DNA from: Klebsormidium nitens
Lineage: Eukaryota > Streptophyta > Klebsormidiophyceae > Klebsormidiales > Klebsormidiaceae
Reading direction: 5' to 3'
Assembly (NCBI GenBank): GCA_000708835.1
Contig: DF237424.1
Coordinates: 1 to 64,000, forward strand
DNA length: 64,000 nt
Shown: piece by piece, positions 12,219-28,600 of the stretch
Layout of the letters: each line of letters begins with the position of its first letter
Numbering within the stretch: position 1 is the stretch's first letter
Position numbers and translations under genes: made by a program
Notes under the pieces: model-generated
The model's database searches: none
What the model was told of the DNA's origin: nothing
The model's input: only the letters and a program-made list of their open reading frames with translations

Positions 12219-15200
12219 CTACGTCACAGTCATAGATGAGCCATTGTCATTGACATTGATGCTCAGAATCAGGTCTGCGGCGTCCCGTGACCTGCATGAC
12301 AAGCAAAAGCATGACTCCTCAGGAACACACTAGCAGTATGACGTTCGTTAAGATTTGCAATCTAAAGAAAATGTGGCTCCTTGGTGGCAGTTGCTTTTGC
12401 GTGCAAGCTCAAAACAGGGCCTTGCGGAAGCTGAATGTCAGGCGTGAATTTCAAAGCTCGACAAATCGATTGACTGTCCACTCTCCGGCCAACCTTTCTC
12501 TCATACCCGGGCGCTGCTCTTCCTTTTGTGTGCGTTCCCGAAACACAGATATGCGGGTTACATGCTGGATTCCGAATGCGATCCCAAATCCGCGCAGAGA
12601 TCGGGGCAGAAATTCGTGGGAGTGAGGCAGATTCAAGAGAAATCTAGGAAATAGCCGCATTCTGAAGCCTGACTTGCTGAAAGACGCCTATTTCGGATAG
12701 TCCGTCCTGAAACTGTCGCCTCAGAACCTCGTCAAGCGAACGAACCGAGCTAAAAGCCGGGTCTGAGTCAAGGTTCTTACCACGTGTCCGGTGTCTGGTA
12801 CATGGACGCGGACGATCCGAAGCAGGACTGCAGCATGTCCGTGTTGATGACCCCCGGGTTCAGAGCCACTGCTATGCAGCCACGTGGCAGCTCCCGGGCC
12901 AAGGAGCGGGACATGCCCTCGACGCCCCACTTGGTGGTGCAGTACGGAGCAACCTGCGGTGAAAGTCGGAGCAGTGTTCAAGAAGGGTTCAGGGTAATTC
13001 CTGTCAAACTTCGACCGTTGATTAGGGTGCAAGTATCAGACATGGAAAGCTTTCTGGCTGCGGATCAGCCGTCCGAATCCAAATAGACGACGAAGGGTGG
13101 CCGTCGTGAGCGCCCTACCTTCAACGTATCAAATTGACGTATCAAACTCCAAAAAGCCAACCGCTGGTTTTTGCTGGTGAGCCTTACTAGCGGACCGCAT
13201 GCTGACGAAGTAGGACCACGGGAGAGGTTCGAAAGGCAGGCACTTTCAAATCGATCGACGGGAGAGCTTGGTGTGCAAGGGGAGGGCTTCCAAAGAAAAG
13301 AGAGGGTGGTCGGGTTCGCAGAGGAGTAAACGAACGTCCCTTTGCCGAGGGGTCCTTCAGTGAGGGTCCTGACTAGCTCAGGCCACCTTCTGAAAGAGCG
13401 CTTCAGTAGTCGAAAGCGCTCCACAAACGCAAACTACACGCTACAGACCAAGTCTAGCGTTGCTTGGAGCATCAACAGAGTCGTCAACAATTTCTCGAGC
13501 TCAGAGACGGAACTGTGATTCAACCCGCCGACTAGAAGCGGCGAGCATAAGAAGGAAGGTGGCTCTAATAAGGACTTGGTTCCCATGCCACTTACGTCTG
13601 GCGCTGCGCTCCGGCCCCACCCCGACGACATGTTTACAATGACGCCCTTCTGCTTCGCGACCATGTGAGGAACAAAGTGCCTGAAAGCGGAGACAAGCAA
13701 CGAGATCGTTTGAATTGCTTTTGTAAATCTTCAAAGTTTGCAAGATTGTTTGAATTGCTTTTGTAGATCTTCAGAGTGTGCATCTTCGGACAAATCTCCT
13801 GTGTCACCAGATTGTCAACAGCTTGAACGGCCAAGGACATACTCGGGCACCTTACCCTCGCACCCAAGATGATGCACGGCCAGTCTGCAATTCAAAAGGT
13901 GCGAAGCTTGCGGAAGTCGACGTTATATCCAAGTCCCGGCCTTTGTGGGAGCTATCGAACCATCCGTGGAAAGGAACATCTTGGGTGCGAGACTAAGGGG
14001 GCCCGAGATAGGATTCTATCTCACCGTTTCTCATAGACTGCATCTACTGTGCTCCAGCTGAGTGCTGATCTGACCTGGCTTTTAATAATCACAGTCGAAA
14101 TGAGCATCTGCACAGGGGGCTCGTCGAACTACGGAGGCCATTGGGGCTGCCAAAGCATTGGGGCCTTATTTCGTTTGCAGGACTGCGAAACGTCAGGGTT
14201 GACAGCACACAGTCTTCGCCTCTCCACCGAGCTTATCACAAGACGAAACCGTTCTGACGCCCTTTATTCATGATTTCCAGACAGCTACCGCTTTGGCTTG
14301 AAGAATCGGTTCACGGGCGACATACCTGATAACGTTGGCCGTCCCTTTTATGTTGACGTCAATGACCGCATCAAACTCCTCAACGGGTACCTCCCACAGC
14401 GGTGCGTTCTTGTTGATGAGCCCAGCGTTATTTACTGCAGGCGACCCACGTACATCAAATGAAACGCCTGCGCTTTGATTGTGGGCCAAAAAGCAATCCC
14501 ACGTGTAGTTACGTTTTAATACAGAGTCGAATGAGAAACGGATGGGAGAAAAAAGGGGTTCTCACCAAGGATGTCTGGAACTCCGAACCTTTCGACAGTG
14601 GCGTCGGCCCAGCTCTTCACCTCCTTGTCGGCCGCCTACATGAAAACGCTGGATTGCGTTCAGGATTCTCCCACTGTTCCTTGTCAATGAGTAGGGCTGT
14701 CGAAAGGAGCCAATCAGCATACGGAGAATGATACCGACGCCCTTGCTTCGAAGTTGGGCGCTGCAGGCTTTCAAAGGGGGGACGCAATTTTCGAGGTGGT
14801 GACTATCCGACGACTTGCGGCAGATTGCACATCAAACAGACCGGACGTCTTCTGACAGGACAGCAACTTGTTAGGCAACTTACCACATCCACCGCTGAAA
14901 ACGAGTGTCGATCACCTAGCCTGTCCGCAAGTTCTTTCACAGCTGCTTCCGATCGTGCACAACCTTGAAGGGGAGGAGTTGCGTACATCAGTGCATTGGA
15001 AAGCTTGCGTTCTCTAGCGGCTCAAAAGCACATAGATTCAATGTCCTGGCCCTTCTCAAATCGATGCAAGCAAATTTGCATTGCAGGTTGTGAAGCCCAA
15101 CTCTGTTAAGGATTGCACTGGACGGAGGGGAAGCCTGCCATAACACCGTGATATCTTTGGAGGTTGATAAGGAATTTGTGACGGAACATCCTGATTGGTT

Positions 15201-15863
15201 CCCTTGGAGAGCCTCACCTACGACAGTGTGTCCCCGAGACGCAAGTTCCACCGCCAACGATTGGCCCTGCCCATGTCAGAATACAAGTGCCAATGTTTAC
15301 AGAAGACAAGGTGGAAAAAATTTTGTGTGCAAAGAGAAGATATGATGATCATGTTGTCTCCACGACAGCATTCGTTCTATCCCAGACCCTTGCAGCTGCT
15401 CTAGTACAAAAGTCCCATGACACACATGATGTGATTGAGCAGGGTCAGAATTTTGGTCACATGATGGTTCTTATGCTGATCGTTGAGCGTCATTGCGGGG
15501 TGTAGCAAACCAAGCCTTGAGGGGCCTAAGAGCTTCAGGTAGAGGACCACTCACCAGGCCCTTGCTCACCCCCGTCACAACAATAACCTTACCTGGGCAA
15601 TGTAATCGCGTCAATGAGAAGATGCATACCCAGGTGCAGGAAACGAAGGCATCAAGCCCCAAGGGCCTGGCTAGTGCTCAAACATGCTTTCAAAATACAT
15701 GATTGTACAGGCGCAATGCATTGCGCTCTTCACTTGAATTGGGCAAGCATGGTCAAGCTGAACTCTCAGTTTAAGGCATGCTACTGACTCCGTTCTCGAA
15801 GACTTTATATTCCTGCCTTGTTGAGTCCTCACCATCTTGCGGAGTGTCGCCCCCAGCCCCCAT
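12219..15863 (-). CDS. SDR, pterin aldehyde reductase-like
   Basis: Nine exons (15863-15833, 15592-15555, 15266-15218, 14963-14884, 14635-14566, 14434-14326, 13680-13596, 12953-12781, 12291-12219) splice in phase to 235 residues. The nucleotide-binding motif VTGVSKGLG covers residues 16-24, NNAG covers 91-94, the catalytic serine is S145 in VNMSSGWGR, and the YxxxK pair is Y158 and K162. The interior NPGVINTDMLQSCFG and the ending GSSMTVT match plant NADPH-dependent pterin aldehyde reductase (Arabidopsis At4g20760 type), which reduces dihydropterin aldehyde in folate salvage. Substrate assignment rests on this family resemblance. Exon 1 is only 31 bases; I chose it because its phase-1 donor matches exon 2 and gives the family's short N-terminus. 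A longer exon starting at 16260 is also phase-compatible but less likely. Confidence 0.88.
13704..13783. repeat. Two 40-bp tandem copies in SDR intron
   Basis: Two adjacent 40-base copies (13704-13743 and 13744-13783) differ at about five positions. They lie in the intron just upstream, on the minus strand, of SDR exon 7. No coding role is visible. Confidence 0.8.
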
Positions 15864-16787
15864 GCTTCGGGCCAGTGGCGGTCTCCGGCCCCCTTGCGTG
15901 AATTGCCAATTTCCTCCGGTAAGACCCTTTGAAGAGAACAATTGGCTACAGGTACGCAGCCCTAGGTCTCCTAAACACGGCTCAGAAGCATTTGAGCATG
16001 CATAGCCAGCATAAGACAGCTGCCTGCGGCGTATGGATGATGACAGGAGTACCGATTCTACGGAGCGAAAGCAGCTTACTGTGTGGCAAGATTTTGCTTC
16101 CAAACAGGGGGCTTCCCTCTTCGTTAAGCGGGGGCAGAATGCTGACCCCAGCTGCGATCTCAAAGGCGAATGAGCCGCCTTTGCTGCGGCCATGGTCCCA
16201 TTGCAATTTGAATGCGGTCCTCTTGTCTCGTGACTCAGAGCTCTGTGAAGTCCACACCATTTCTACCTAATAAACCTTTTTTGGGGGGCGCAACACGGCC
16301 AGCACTGCGATACCGTATGTACTCCTCGATAAATGTCTCGGTCAAGGACACTCCAAGTTACCGTAGACCAGACTTGCACAAACCCCCGTTTGAATTGTTC
16401 CACAGGGCCACATCGAACTCCGTCGATCGCCTCATGCGGGCCGCGGAAGCAGCTTTTGGTTCGACATCGAATCTAAACTAGAAACCCCGATTTCTGAACC
16501 ACATTTTAACCCGGCAAGGAGAAGTGCTGTTAACAAAACCTGCAATGAAGGAGACGAAGCGGGCGTATATTGAACTTGAAGCGCAGCTGAAGCCTGAGCT
16601 GTCCTAGCCTGATTGCCAGCTGAAGTCTGCCAGTGCAAGGACGATCTCCACAATCTAGCGCCCTGGTTGCTGCTTTGCCACTGTGTCTCCAAGCAGCAGC
16701 TCGCAAAGCATTTGTACGCTCTTGAAACACTCAGCTGGTTGCTTGCACTCTCCAATCGCCTCGTGCGCATCGGCAGACTCAGTCAAG
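15864..16787. promoter_or_regulatory. Shared 5' region of SDR and RAB7
   Basis: This stretch of about 920 bp separates the divergent starts of the SDR gene and RAB7. It must hold their promoters and leaders. A phase-compatible alternative SDR first exon starts at 16260 on the minus strand. No clear motif was recognised. Confidence 0.4.
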
Positions 16788-19444
<2,657 letters not shown>

Positions 19445-21145
19445 TTTGGAAGCCGCAACAAGCAGTTGCAGTGGCAAAGCGCCTCTTTGTTGCAAGCAGT
19501 TCCGCTTACGTAGACTTGTAATCGAATGTCATTGCTTGCATATGTGTACAGAGATACTTACTTTGTTACAGAAACACTCCTTTCGACCTGGTAAACATAA
19601 ACGAAACATGTGTGTCAGTATATTTTCATTCTCTTCCAGTCTATGCTGGCTTCACCAACCATGCTACGGCGGTATTGCTAACTGCAAATCCTCGAGCCGT
19701 GTACTCATCCTAAAGCTTGTAGAGGAGGGGTTGGCAGCGAGAAATTGCATGAGAGCGAGCAGTCATTGCTGCTTCGTTTGTACAAGAGCGCGGCTAGGTG
19801 CCAGGTCACAGTATACGTTAAATTGCCACACAACAGGTACGACCGGCCATGCAATCTGACGTGCACAAGCTAATGACTTGATTCAATCGCGGCCCAGACT
19901 CGATGAGCTAGTAAGTTATTGGGGGCGCGGCGCGCCCGGTGCTGTGCTCGCTCGCTTTACATGTCACTGCGCGCGCTGCAATCATTGGATCTGAAACACT
20001 CCGATCCAGGCCTGCATGCACTTCATCGATCCATGTAGTCGAATATAGCATGGGTTGATTGATCCATATTTGACCGTCAGACTATAGCTAGCAATTCCGT
20101 ACCAGCGTTTATTTTCGTCGGTATGGGTGCCGAATTTTACAATCGATCATGGACATTTCGGCGGCGTGTCCCATATTTCTGACATTTCGTAAAATTGTGG
20201 CATTCCTCTGCTAAAGATGACCATTTAGTACCAGCCTTTACCGGGCCCTCAAATATATTATTCGACCTTTTCGTCATCCAAGAAAAACAACTTCCTAAAC
20301 TTTCGGCAGCCCAAATAATCATCTATCTAAAAACGATCCGACTCGAATAAAACGCTGGTACTAACGGTAGCTGTGATTTATGCAAAAGTTCCTACGATCA
20401 AGTGCACTGTAACTGCCAAGTATCTGCATCACATATGGCGGCATATGGGCGCTTACTACTTAATCGAACCAGTAGCTGATCATGTGATCAGAGTTGGCCA
20501 AGACTTGGCTCGCACTGCAGCTCCAGCGATCTCCGCCGGGAGCGAGTAGCACAATCGAATAAAAGCAAACGAGATCAGTGACGACGTACGGTATGCTGGA
20601 AAGTGCACACGTGAGTGCTTTCATGTTTCTTCGATTGTTTATTTCACATTCGGGTGTTCTTGTGACGATCTGAATGTCACTCCGACGGCCCTTTCAAAGA
20701 CGATCCGACATTCTTTCGTAGTACATGTGTCGGACTCCACGTAAATATACAATTGCAGTATATGCTAGCTATTCCAATCGAACTTCGGAATGTTTGCATG
20801 GACAACTACGTTACTCTAACGTCAGATATGGCTGCTGGAAACTGATCAAACGCATGCTGATATCTTAGTAATCCACCTCGAGAACAGGAGCGTGCAACTT
20901 GACGGAAGACAGCTCACGAGAATTTTCTGCTGAAAGAGGCGCACTTTCCGTTATCACTTAAGCGACTGTTAAAAAAAGTCCGGAATTCGACAAACTGTTC
21001 TAGCAGCCTTTCGTAAAAGCAAGCAACTTAGTGACTTCCTAATCCAGTCTTGCTGCTGTACACAAACAACTTCGAGCTCGGGTCATCAAACTAAAGTCTA
21101 TATACCCCATACAAAGTTTCCGATTTGATCTATAGATGTCAAAAT
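19445..21145. other. Convergent intergenic stretch
   Basis: About 1.7 kb lies between the RAB7 and HACD stop codons. The sequence is fairly AT-rich, especially 19990-21000, with only short unrelated open frames. It presumably contains both 3' untranslated regions. I saw no RNA gene or transposon ends. Confidence 0.45.
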
Positions 21146-24100
21146 TCACTCCCTTTTTGATGTTCGCTTCACAGGCTTCTTCTGGCCTGCCAAGCGGGCT
21201 TTTCTTTGTCGGAACAAGTACAGGTACAGGTTGAGCCAAAGGAAAGGATACACGAGAAGGACGCCCTGGATGAAGAAAGAGAGAGCTACCATTCAGATGG
21301 TTCCAAGTACAACTCTTCCAGTCAAACCTTAATATTTTCGCAGAGTAGGCATTATCGGCCCTGACGATCGGCAGAACCGGCCAATCCAACAGTCAAAGAT
21401 CGAGTAACGAAGGTCGAAACTCGAAGGGTGGCGAACCTGACGCAAACAGCAGACTAATGATACCCAGGACTCAAGTGGTGTAGAGGAGGAGTCAGAGTCA
21501 TCGAGCCCATTGCGTGTGATCCCCAATCCCTCCAGAGCCATAAAGCTTACCCAGAGGAACTCGTGATAGCCAAAGGGCAGATGCTTGAAGTACTCCCCGT
21601 GCAAAGAGCGGTCCTTTATGTAGGGAAGGGCCTTATACATAAGAATCACTGCAAAAGGGCGAGGGCGACGAAACAATATTCATTTCCTCGTCCTGCTGAA
21701 AAGGCAAGATGCGTTTCAAAGATTCCTCGCCATCCGGATCTCAGGATGGTTTTCACAGCGGGAGTACATCCTCCAGAAATAAGTGCCCGGTTCATCATAG
21801 GAAGGTGGTCCGAAGCAGAATGGCATACCAGGGATTGAAATGCAAGTGAGCAATAACCGGATCCTTCATCTCGCTTCATATTGTATCCACTCTAATCTCT
21901 CAAACAAGAGAAATTGACCACCCGAGCCGCACCCGTGACCCGGCGCTTTTGACACCGACTGTTCAAACGGACTTCCCCCATCTCGAAAACCGTTGGCCTA
22001 ATAATGTTTCTCGAGCCTGATTACCAAGGTCCGCGTCCAATCAAGTTTGTCCAATCGAACGAACCCGAGCCAGGGCTCAAGTGAAACTTCGGACACTAAG
22101 TGAATCACCATCTGGAAGGTTGATCTCGACCAGCTGCACCATACTAGAACGGCAGCAAGCTGCTCTAAGTGGCGTTGGACGTCGGACTCGCTGACGAAGC
22201 ATTGAATCGGACTCAAGACCTGGGGACCTTACCTTCTCCGAGCACGCCTGCTGGGTACAGAGGGATGAAAGCCGTGTACCTGGACAACGAGAAGTGCACT
22301 GCTTGCTCTGATTTCGAGGCATTCGAACTTCCATTGCTGCCACTTCCGAAGGTCCTGCTGACTGGAGGTCTACCGAGAAGACCCTCTAAATATGATGCCA
22401 ACGTGGAGTGCCCTTCGAGTGGCCATTTCGTCGTCCAGTTTCGAACTCCCCTCTGAGGAACGGGAAACGGACGGCTTTGTGCTGTTCAAGGTTTGGGCTC
22501 TTGTGAGGAACGATGGCGCAAGCAGATTGGACACCCCTTTGCCTTAGGTTGAAGCTTTCCCGAAAGCGAGGGGGCACGCCGACATTTACGGGACGCTACT
22601 TACCGGAGCCATACCAGCCACCTAGGGCTAGCTTTGATGGTCGCCAGTGCGTTTTGGGGGTACCGGATGATCTGTAGCACACACAGCAGGACCACTCTGA
22701 ACGACTGTACTTCAATTTAGTTTCTTTCCAATCTCTTCACTAAGCATGCAGGTCGCTGTTCAAAGACGAGAAGAGACTTTCATAACATCGATGATGAGAA
22801 TTGATCCAAAAAACTTTAACCAACTTGTCAATCTCTGCTTATGTGGAACGGACAGCCACCGCCAGACCAAACGAGTACCTCACGAACTGTTTCAAGAATC
22901 TGACCTGAAACGAAGTACGGTCAGCCTTCTGATTTCGTAATTGACATAAATTGAGTCCACTTATTTTGGTGTTCAGTACTATTGTAACTCACCTCAATCA
23001 AGGACCAAGCCAGGAGCATGATAGCGAGGGCCGGCTCGGATTGTAGCTGTACACATGGACGAGCGATCCAGTCAGAACCAGTGGTCGGCTGGCATACCAG
23101 GAATGTAGCACACGGCCATCCTCGAGAAACTTAACAGCGTTGTACGGATTTCGCATTACGTGACAACATCTTCCTGAGGACTGCGCCTGCCCATATGGAA
23201 TCAGTGAGTCGGAGCTGCAAAACTCTCTTCACAACGAGCCGCAGCTTCTTATAACCCAGTCTTGACGTGAACAGAACATGGGGTCGGAAAGACCAGTAAT
23301 CTGTGTTTGTCACTAATGGATGCAACCAACGCACTCACCTCAGGGACTGAGCCAATGACTGCATAGTAGACATGTAGGCGGCCAAGCCATTGAAGCAGTG
23401 TGTTCAGGGTGCCGCTGCGGACAAGGCCTGCAAAACAGGAGCAGAAGAGACTTGGTTCAAGCCTAAAGGCCTTCTTTAAGTCCATTTTCCCCTTCTCTGC
23501 AAGGTTAGTGGTGTTGTGCCCTTCAATACAGTAACAAAATGCTTCAGAGGGGCCATTTGGACGCCATCTCAAAACGCAAGTGCGAAAGACTATTAACAGG
23601 ACATAATGTCTAAGATGCCACAGGATTCTCATCTGTGCGGAACATCCGGAGGGATAAGACAGAGTACACGAGGGGTGAAACTCTTACCCACTGCGGCATG
23701 AATAACTTCCAAGAAGGCGCCAAGCAGTAAGAATCCTGCCAGAGACAAGAAAAGCAGATCATGTCAATCTGATTCAGAAGAGATCAACAAGAAGCGTGCA
23801 TATTGGGGACACAGACTCTGCACCAGGAACGCAACCACTTGCACCAGCCACCCACTGTTGTATAGCACCACCCCAATTGCGTTTCCACGTCCCAGTGACT
23901 CACGGCCTGGAGTTTCATTGCAGCCCCTTGGAGTTCAAACAAAGAGCTCAGTCAGTGGCCTCACCAACAACATCTTTGACCACCGAGTATGACTGGTCAA
24001 ACGAGCCTGTTTTGAAGTAGTTGTCAAGAAGCAGGACGGCAACATACAACCTGCATCAACAGAATAATATCCAGTCATTCTGCCACCTGAACATGGGTCC

Positions 24101-24511
24101 GTTGCATTGTATGAAATTGGACCTACTGGTGGCACCGTCCTGCCATCCAAAGTCATGGGCATTGAGAGGCAAAGCGAGAATTAGTTGACAAGTGGTATCA
24201 ATGAACGAGCTTACTTCGCTTGAATTTATGCAGGTTGCAATTTGAGACCAATGCCCAATTGAAACTAGTCTCTGAATCATTGCTGAGGTGCTGCTGAGGT
24301 TCTGCATTGGAGCTCTGCTGAGCACCCCTGTTCAGAATCTTTGCACAAGTGATTGTGGTTGGCTGAGTGCCCGCGTCAAGTCATCTGCCATTTGACCAAT
24401 TGGAGTCTTTAGCTTGCTCAGGCAAGTGCAAGGAATTGTGGGCTAAGAAACTCACCAACCAAGGGCCTGCAGAAAATTGTATACCACCAGATAGGTTGCT
24501 TTGACCGCCAT
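21146..24511 (-). CDS. HACD: Very-long-chain 3-hydroxyacyl-CoA dehydratase
   Basis: Nine exons (24511-24456, 24050-23965, 23735-23688, 23427-23339, 23046-22993, 22671-22604, 22279-22233, 21648-21551, 21265-21146) join in phase to 221 residues, normal for the PTPLA/HACD family. The start MAVKATYLVVYNFLQALGW is the family N-terminus. GAFLEVIHAAVGLVRSGT follows in exons 3 and 4 and VIGSVPE closes exon 4. The catalytic pair is seen as Y142 and E149, seven apart, in LYPAGVLGE. Several hydrophobic segments indicate a multi-pass membrane protein, and the lysine- and arginine-rich tail KKPVKRTSKRE suits ER retention. The enzyme performs the third step of very-long-chain fatty-acid elongation, dehydrating (3R)-hydroxyacyl-CoA to trans-2-enoyl-CoA at the ER. 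Plant PASTICCINO2 is a relative. Confidence 0.94.
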
Positions 24512-25688
24512 TGCTGTGGCCCTCGTCTGCCCCTTCTACTTCAGGTTCCAACGAGAAATGCAATTTCGTCCAGGGCCACAGACACGCATGTTCGACTTTG
24601 TACTCTTATGCCAAGTTTATGTTGACATTATGTAAGATATTGAAGGAAGAGCGATCNNNNNNNNNNNNNNNNNNNNNNNNNNNNNNNNNNNNNNNNNNNN
24701 NNNNNNNNNNNNNNNNNNNNNNNNNNNNNNNNNNNNNNNNNNNNNNNNNNNNNNNNNNNNNNNNNNNNNNNNNNNNNNNNNNNNNNNNNNNNNNNNNNNN
24801 NNNNNNNNNNNNNNNNNNNNNNNNNNNNNNNNNNNNNNNNNNNNNNNNNNNNNNNNNNNNNNNNNNNNNNNNNNNNNNNNNNNNNNNNNNNNNNNNNNNN
24901 NNNNNNNNNNNNNNNNNNNNNNNNNNNNNNNNNNNNNNNNNNNNNNNNNNNNNNNNNNNNNNNNNNNNNNNNNNNNNNNNNNNNNNNNNNNNNNNNNNNN
25001 NNNNNNNNNNNNNNNNNNNNNNNNNNNNNNNNNNNNNNNNNNNNNNNNNNNNNNNNNNNNNNNNNNNNNNNNNNNNNNNNNNNNNNNNNNNNNNNNNNNN
25101 NNNNNNNNNNNNNNNNNNNNNNNNNNNNNNNNNNNNNNNNNNNNNNNNNNNNNNNNNNNNNNNNNNNNNNNNNNNNNNNNNNNNNNNNNNNNNNNNNNNN
25201 NNNNNNNNNNNNNNNNNNNNNNNNNNNNNNNNNNNNNNNNNNNNNNNNNNNNNNNNNNNNNNNNNNNNNNNNNNNNNNNNNNNNNNNNNNNNNNNNNNNN
25301 NNNNNNNNNNNNNNNNNNNNNNNNNNNNNNNNNNNNNNNNNNNNNNNNNNNNNNNNNNNACAATTAAGGGGCTTCCTAGGCGAGACGGTAGACCCTCAAT
25401 TCCTACTGCCTCCACGCCAAAAGTTGTCACTACCGTACGTACTTCGGAGGGCTCGTATAGGATATTGTGGACGGCATTTGCAGGCCAAGTAAACACACAG
25501 ATATTTCGAAAGGCATCTGATCACCTTCTGCTTTCTGTCCTTGCCAAAATCTTGAAATTGACCTTGAACTAATTGAAGTTGCATGGCAAAAGCAGAGCAC
25601 CACCAGCCTCATAAAGCTGACAGTGATAAAGTTCGCGCTCGTGTTGCTCCACATTGTCCACCATCTTTTCTTTGTGCGGGCCTTGGAG
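24512..25688. other. Divergent 5' region interrupted by gap
   Basis: This region separates the divergent starts of HACD and the PHD gene. It includes 703 N, so any promoter, leader exon or small gene inside the gap cannot be seen. Confidence 0.6.
24657..25359. other. Assembly gap (703 N)
   Basis: The bases are all N. Long open frames reported across it are artefacts of the unknown bases. Confidence 1.
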
Positions 25689-28600
25689 ATGGCAGCTGCA
25701 CCAGCTGACATTGGGCGGGGAACGCTGTACGTCTTTGTAGAAGCTGGGAGAGGGGAAGAGCCATTGTGTTTCTCCAATCTGTGCTCGCCGCAGGGTACAA
25801 TCTCCTCCTTGCGTGAAGCCATAGAGGTAAGAAGGCAACCCAGGAGTGGGAAAGTCAATGCGCCAAATGGAGGCCAATGCTGCCACTGTGGTTGACAATG
25901 ATATGGCAGTCTCAGCAGGTCTAGAGTGTAAGCTGCATTGGGATGCGTTTGCAGACTGCTTTATTTTGCAGACTGCTCATTTCCTTTAGCAGGATGCCCC
26001 TTTGTGGAATGCCCCTTTCATGAATGCGGCTAACATTTTGCGTTGCGTTTGCAACGGGAAACACTGCTGACTTTAGCAAACCTTTAAAAGCGTGTCTTGC
26101 TCTCATTATGAACTTTGACTGGGGTCACTTCAGACATGTCCCTTTCGCTGCAGGGACATTCAGTTATCAATGTTAAACTCCTAAGGTACTTGATTCCAAT
26201 GAAGTGCCGCAATCCGTGCAATGCGCTTTCGTCAAATGCAGAAAGTAGCCGCTCCTTATTTGAATGCCCCTTTATCCAATGCAGAGGCAGAGTCGCGACG
26301 CCGGTGTGCTCAAAAGCAAGGAGTGCATTCGGCATCTGAAGCTGGTCTTCCAGAACCACCCCGAGGTGTTGCTGTCCAATGACGATCCGCTGGACATCGT
26401 CTTCACGATCCTCAACGAACACTCTGGAAAGGACTGGCGGCAAACCTTTGCGTCTGGGGTGTGGCCCAGAATCACCGCAGTGGTCAAGAAGAAGAAGAAA
26501 CGAACCCAGGCGGCAAATGTGTCGGGAGCGGAGCACGCAGAAGAGGGTGTGGCAACGCCAGCCAGGGAGGAGGGCGAGACGTCAAGAAAGAGACGCGCAG
26601 AAGGGTCTGCAGACCAGGAAGGTGAGTAGATTGGGAGGAATGAAACAGGACGATTCTGTACATTGAGGCTTCCGCTTTCATCTATCTTGCTGTAATGTAA
26701 GCTGCAAGAACACCAAGACACCTGAGTCCGAAACCTGGTTCTTGAGTACCGAAACCCTCTGAGGGATTAGTTGGTCAGGCGGCAAATGCTTGAGTTTCTT
26801 AAGGGCTTTGAAAGCTCACGAGAAAGGGCGCCCTGGTTGCTGTTGCTTTTTGTAGAGCTTGTCATTTAGGGAGCTGTCAGGATTGGGTTTCTTGGATCAG
26901 CAGAATGAAAATGGATCAGCAAATGTCAGCGCAAGCTCCTCAGGATCCTAGTATAAAATAGGTGTCGTTCTGGCACAGCAATCAACTTATGAGAACGCAC
27001 TGTACCAGGGACGCACTGACAACCTCAATCTGGTTGTCAAACAGTTTCCATCAATCCCTGCAGGTGATCCTCAGAAGACACAGAAGCGTGGGGCTGGCGA
27101 CACTGCCAGGAGCCGGCGTCCTTCAGTTCCGAGCGCGGCTGCAGATCAGGCCGGTCCCAGTGGTTCTGCTCCAGGCACCTCCTTGGATGAGATGCCCACT
27201 GCGCGGCTGGGCAGCAATCCCAGCAGTGAGGAACGGGGAGCCGCCACGGTTCAGCAAATCAAGAGCGAGCGCGGGTCGAAGGAAAGAGGGGCGACCTCTG
27301 GGAAGGAAGCAGAGAGTGAAGGGGTCAGCCAGAGGGGGAGGGAGGCGAGGAGTGCGCGCAAAGAGACGACGACAGGGAAGGTGCAAAAGCATGGGGGCTC
27401 AGAAGCGAGCGAGGCCACGATGAGGAGAGGCGACCAGATAGGTGGCGTAGATCGGAGGCCAGGGCAGGTAATGGGAGATGAAGGGAGAACTGCCTTTGGC
27501 AGAGACGAGCAAAGGAGGGGTGCGGACGAAATCGTTGAACGTGGCCGGGGATCGCGAAGCGGCACTGGACGGGAGAGGGAGCAGATTGGAGGTGCTGAGA
27601 CACGTGGTCAGAAGGAAGTGCAGAGAATGAAGGCAGAAGAAAGTGCGTTGATTGGCCGCAGGGGATTGCCGGCAAAGGGTGCGGTTGGAAAGGAGCCGGC
27701 CTTCCGGAAGGAGGGGCCGGCTACAGGAGGGGCCAGGCAACCGGGGCCTCCTGGTGATAACATAGAGGGGGCGCCGACCGTGCGTAAGAGCAAGCGGCGA
27801 GCCCTGACAAACTACCAAATGAGTGACTCGGAGGACGAAGCTGGTCCGAGTCTGGCAGAGCGCGCCTCTGGCGTGAGAGTCAATGCTGTGCTAGGGAAGG
27901 CGGGAGGGCCTCGAGCGGTCGGCAGGAGCAGCGGATGCAGCTTGGAGGGTGTGAGTGGGGGTTCCAACGGGCGCGCTGCCTCAGGGGAGCTGTCAAGAGG
28001 AAACCGGAGTAAAAGGAACCCTCTCAGTGGTAAGGGGGAACGGGTTGGGGCGACAGTGGAGGCTGGCAGCAAGGAGTCGGCAGGGGGGTCGTGTACGGCG
28101 CGCGGCTCTAAGAAGCCTGCCGATGCAAGGCAAGCGAAGCGCTGCAACGCCTGTGAGGATGCGGACAACCCGGAGCTTATGCTGGTCTGTGCCAGAGACG
28201 GCTGTCGGACGGCGCAGCACATTTACTGTCATAGCGAGGATCTAGAGGAGGTGCCGAAGGGGGACTGGTTCTGCTCCGTGGGCTGCGAAACGAAGGCGGG
28301 AGAGAGAAGGGGCGGACCGTGGGAGGTCGTTGGGCGACCGGTATGCAGCGTGCCAGGCTGTTTGAAAAATGCGTACTATGGGTACAGAGAAGCTGGGCTC
28401 ATTGTGAGGGAACGATGCGGGGAACACAAACGGTTGGGCATGCAGCAGGCAGGGGGGAACGTGTGCGAAATCCTGGGGTGCCATACACAAGCACATTTCG
28501 CAAATCGAGAAGCTGTCCGGAGATGGCGCTGCGCAAAGCATCGGGAGGTAGGCATGGAGGCCACGTTCACATGTGACGTTTCTGGGTGTCCTATCACGCC

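Noticed and set aside
15982-16260. Alternative first exon for the SDR gene
   Set aside because: It is phase-compatible through the donor at about 16078, but it would add more than 60 residues not present in the family. The 31-base exon at 15863-15833 fits better.
24511-25572. Long open frames of 250-350 codons on both strands
   Set aside because: They run through the N gap and consist mostly of unknown residues. The real exon there is the 56-base HACD exon 1 on the minus strand.
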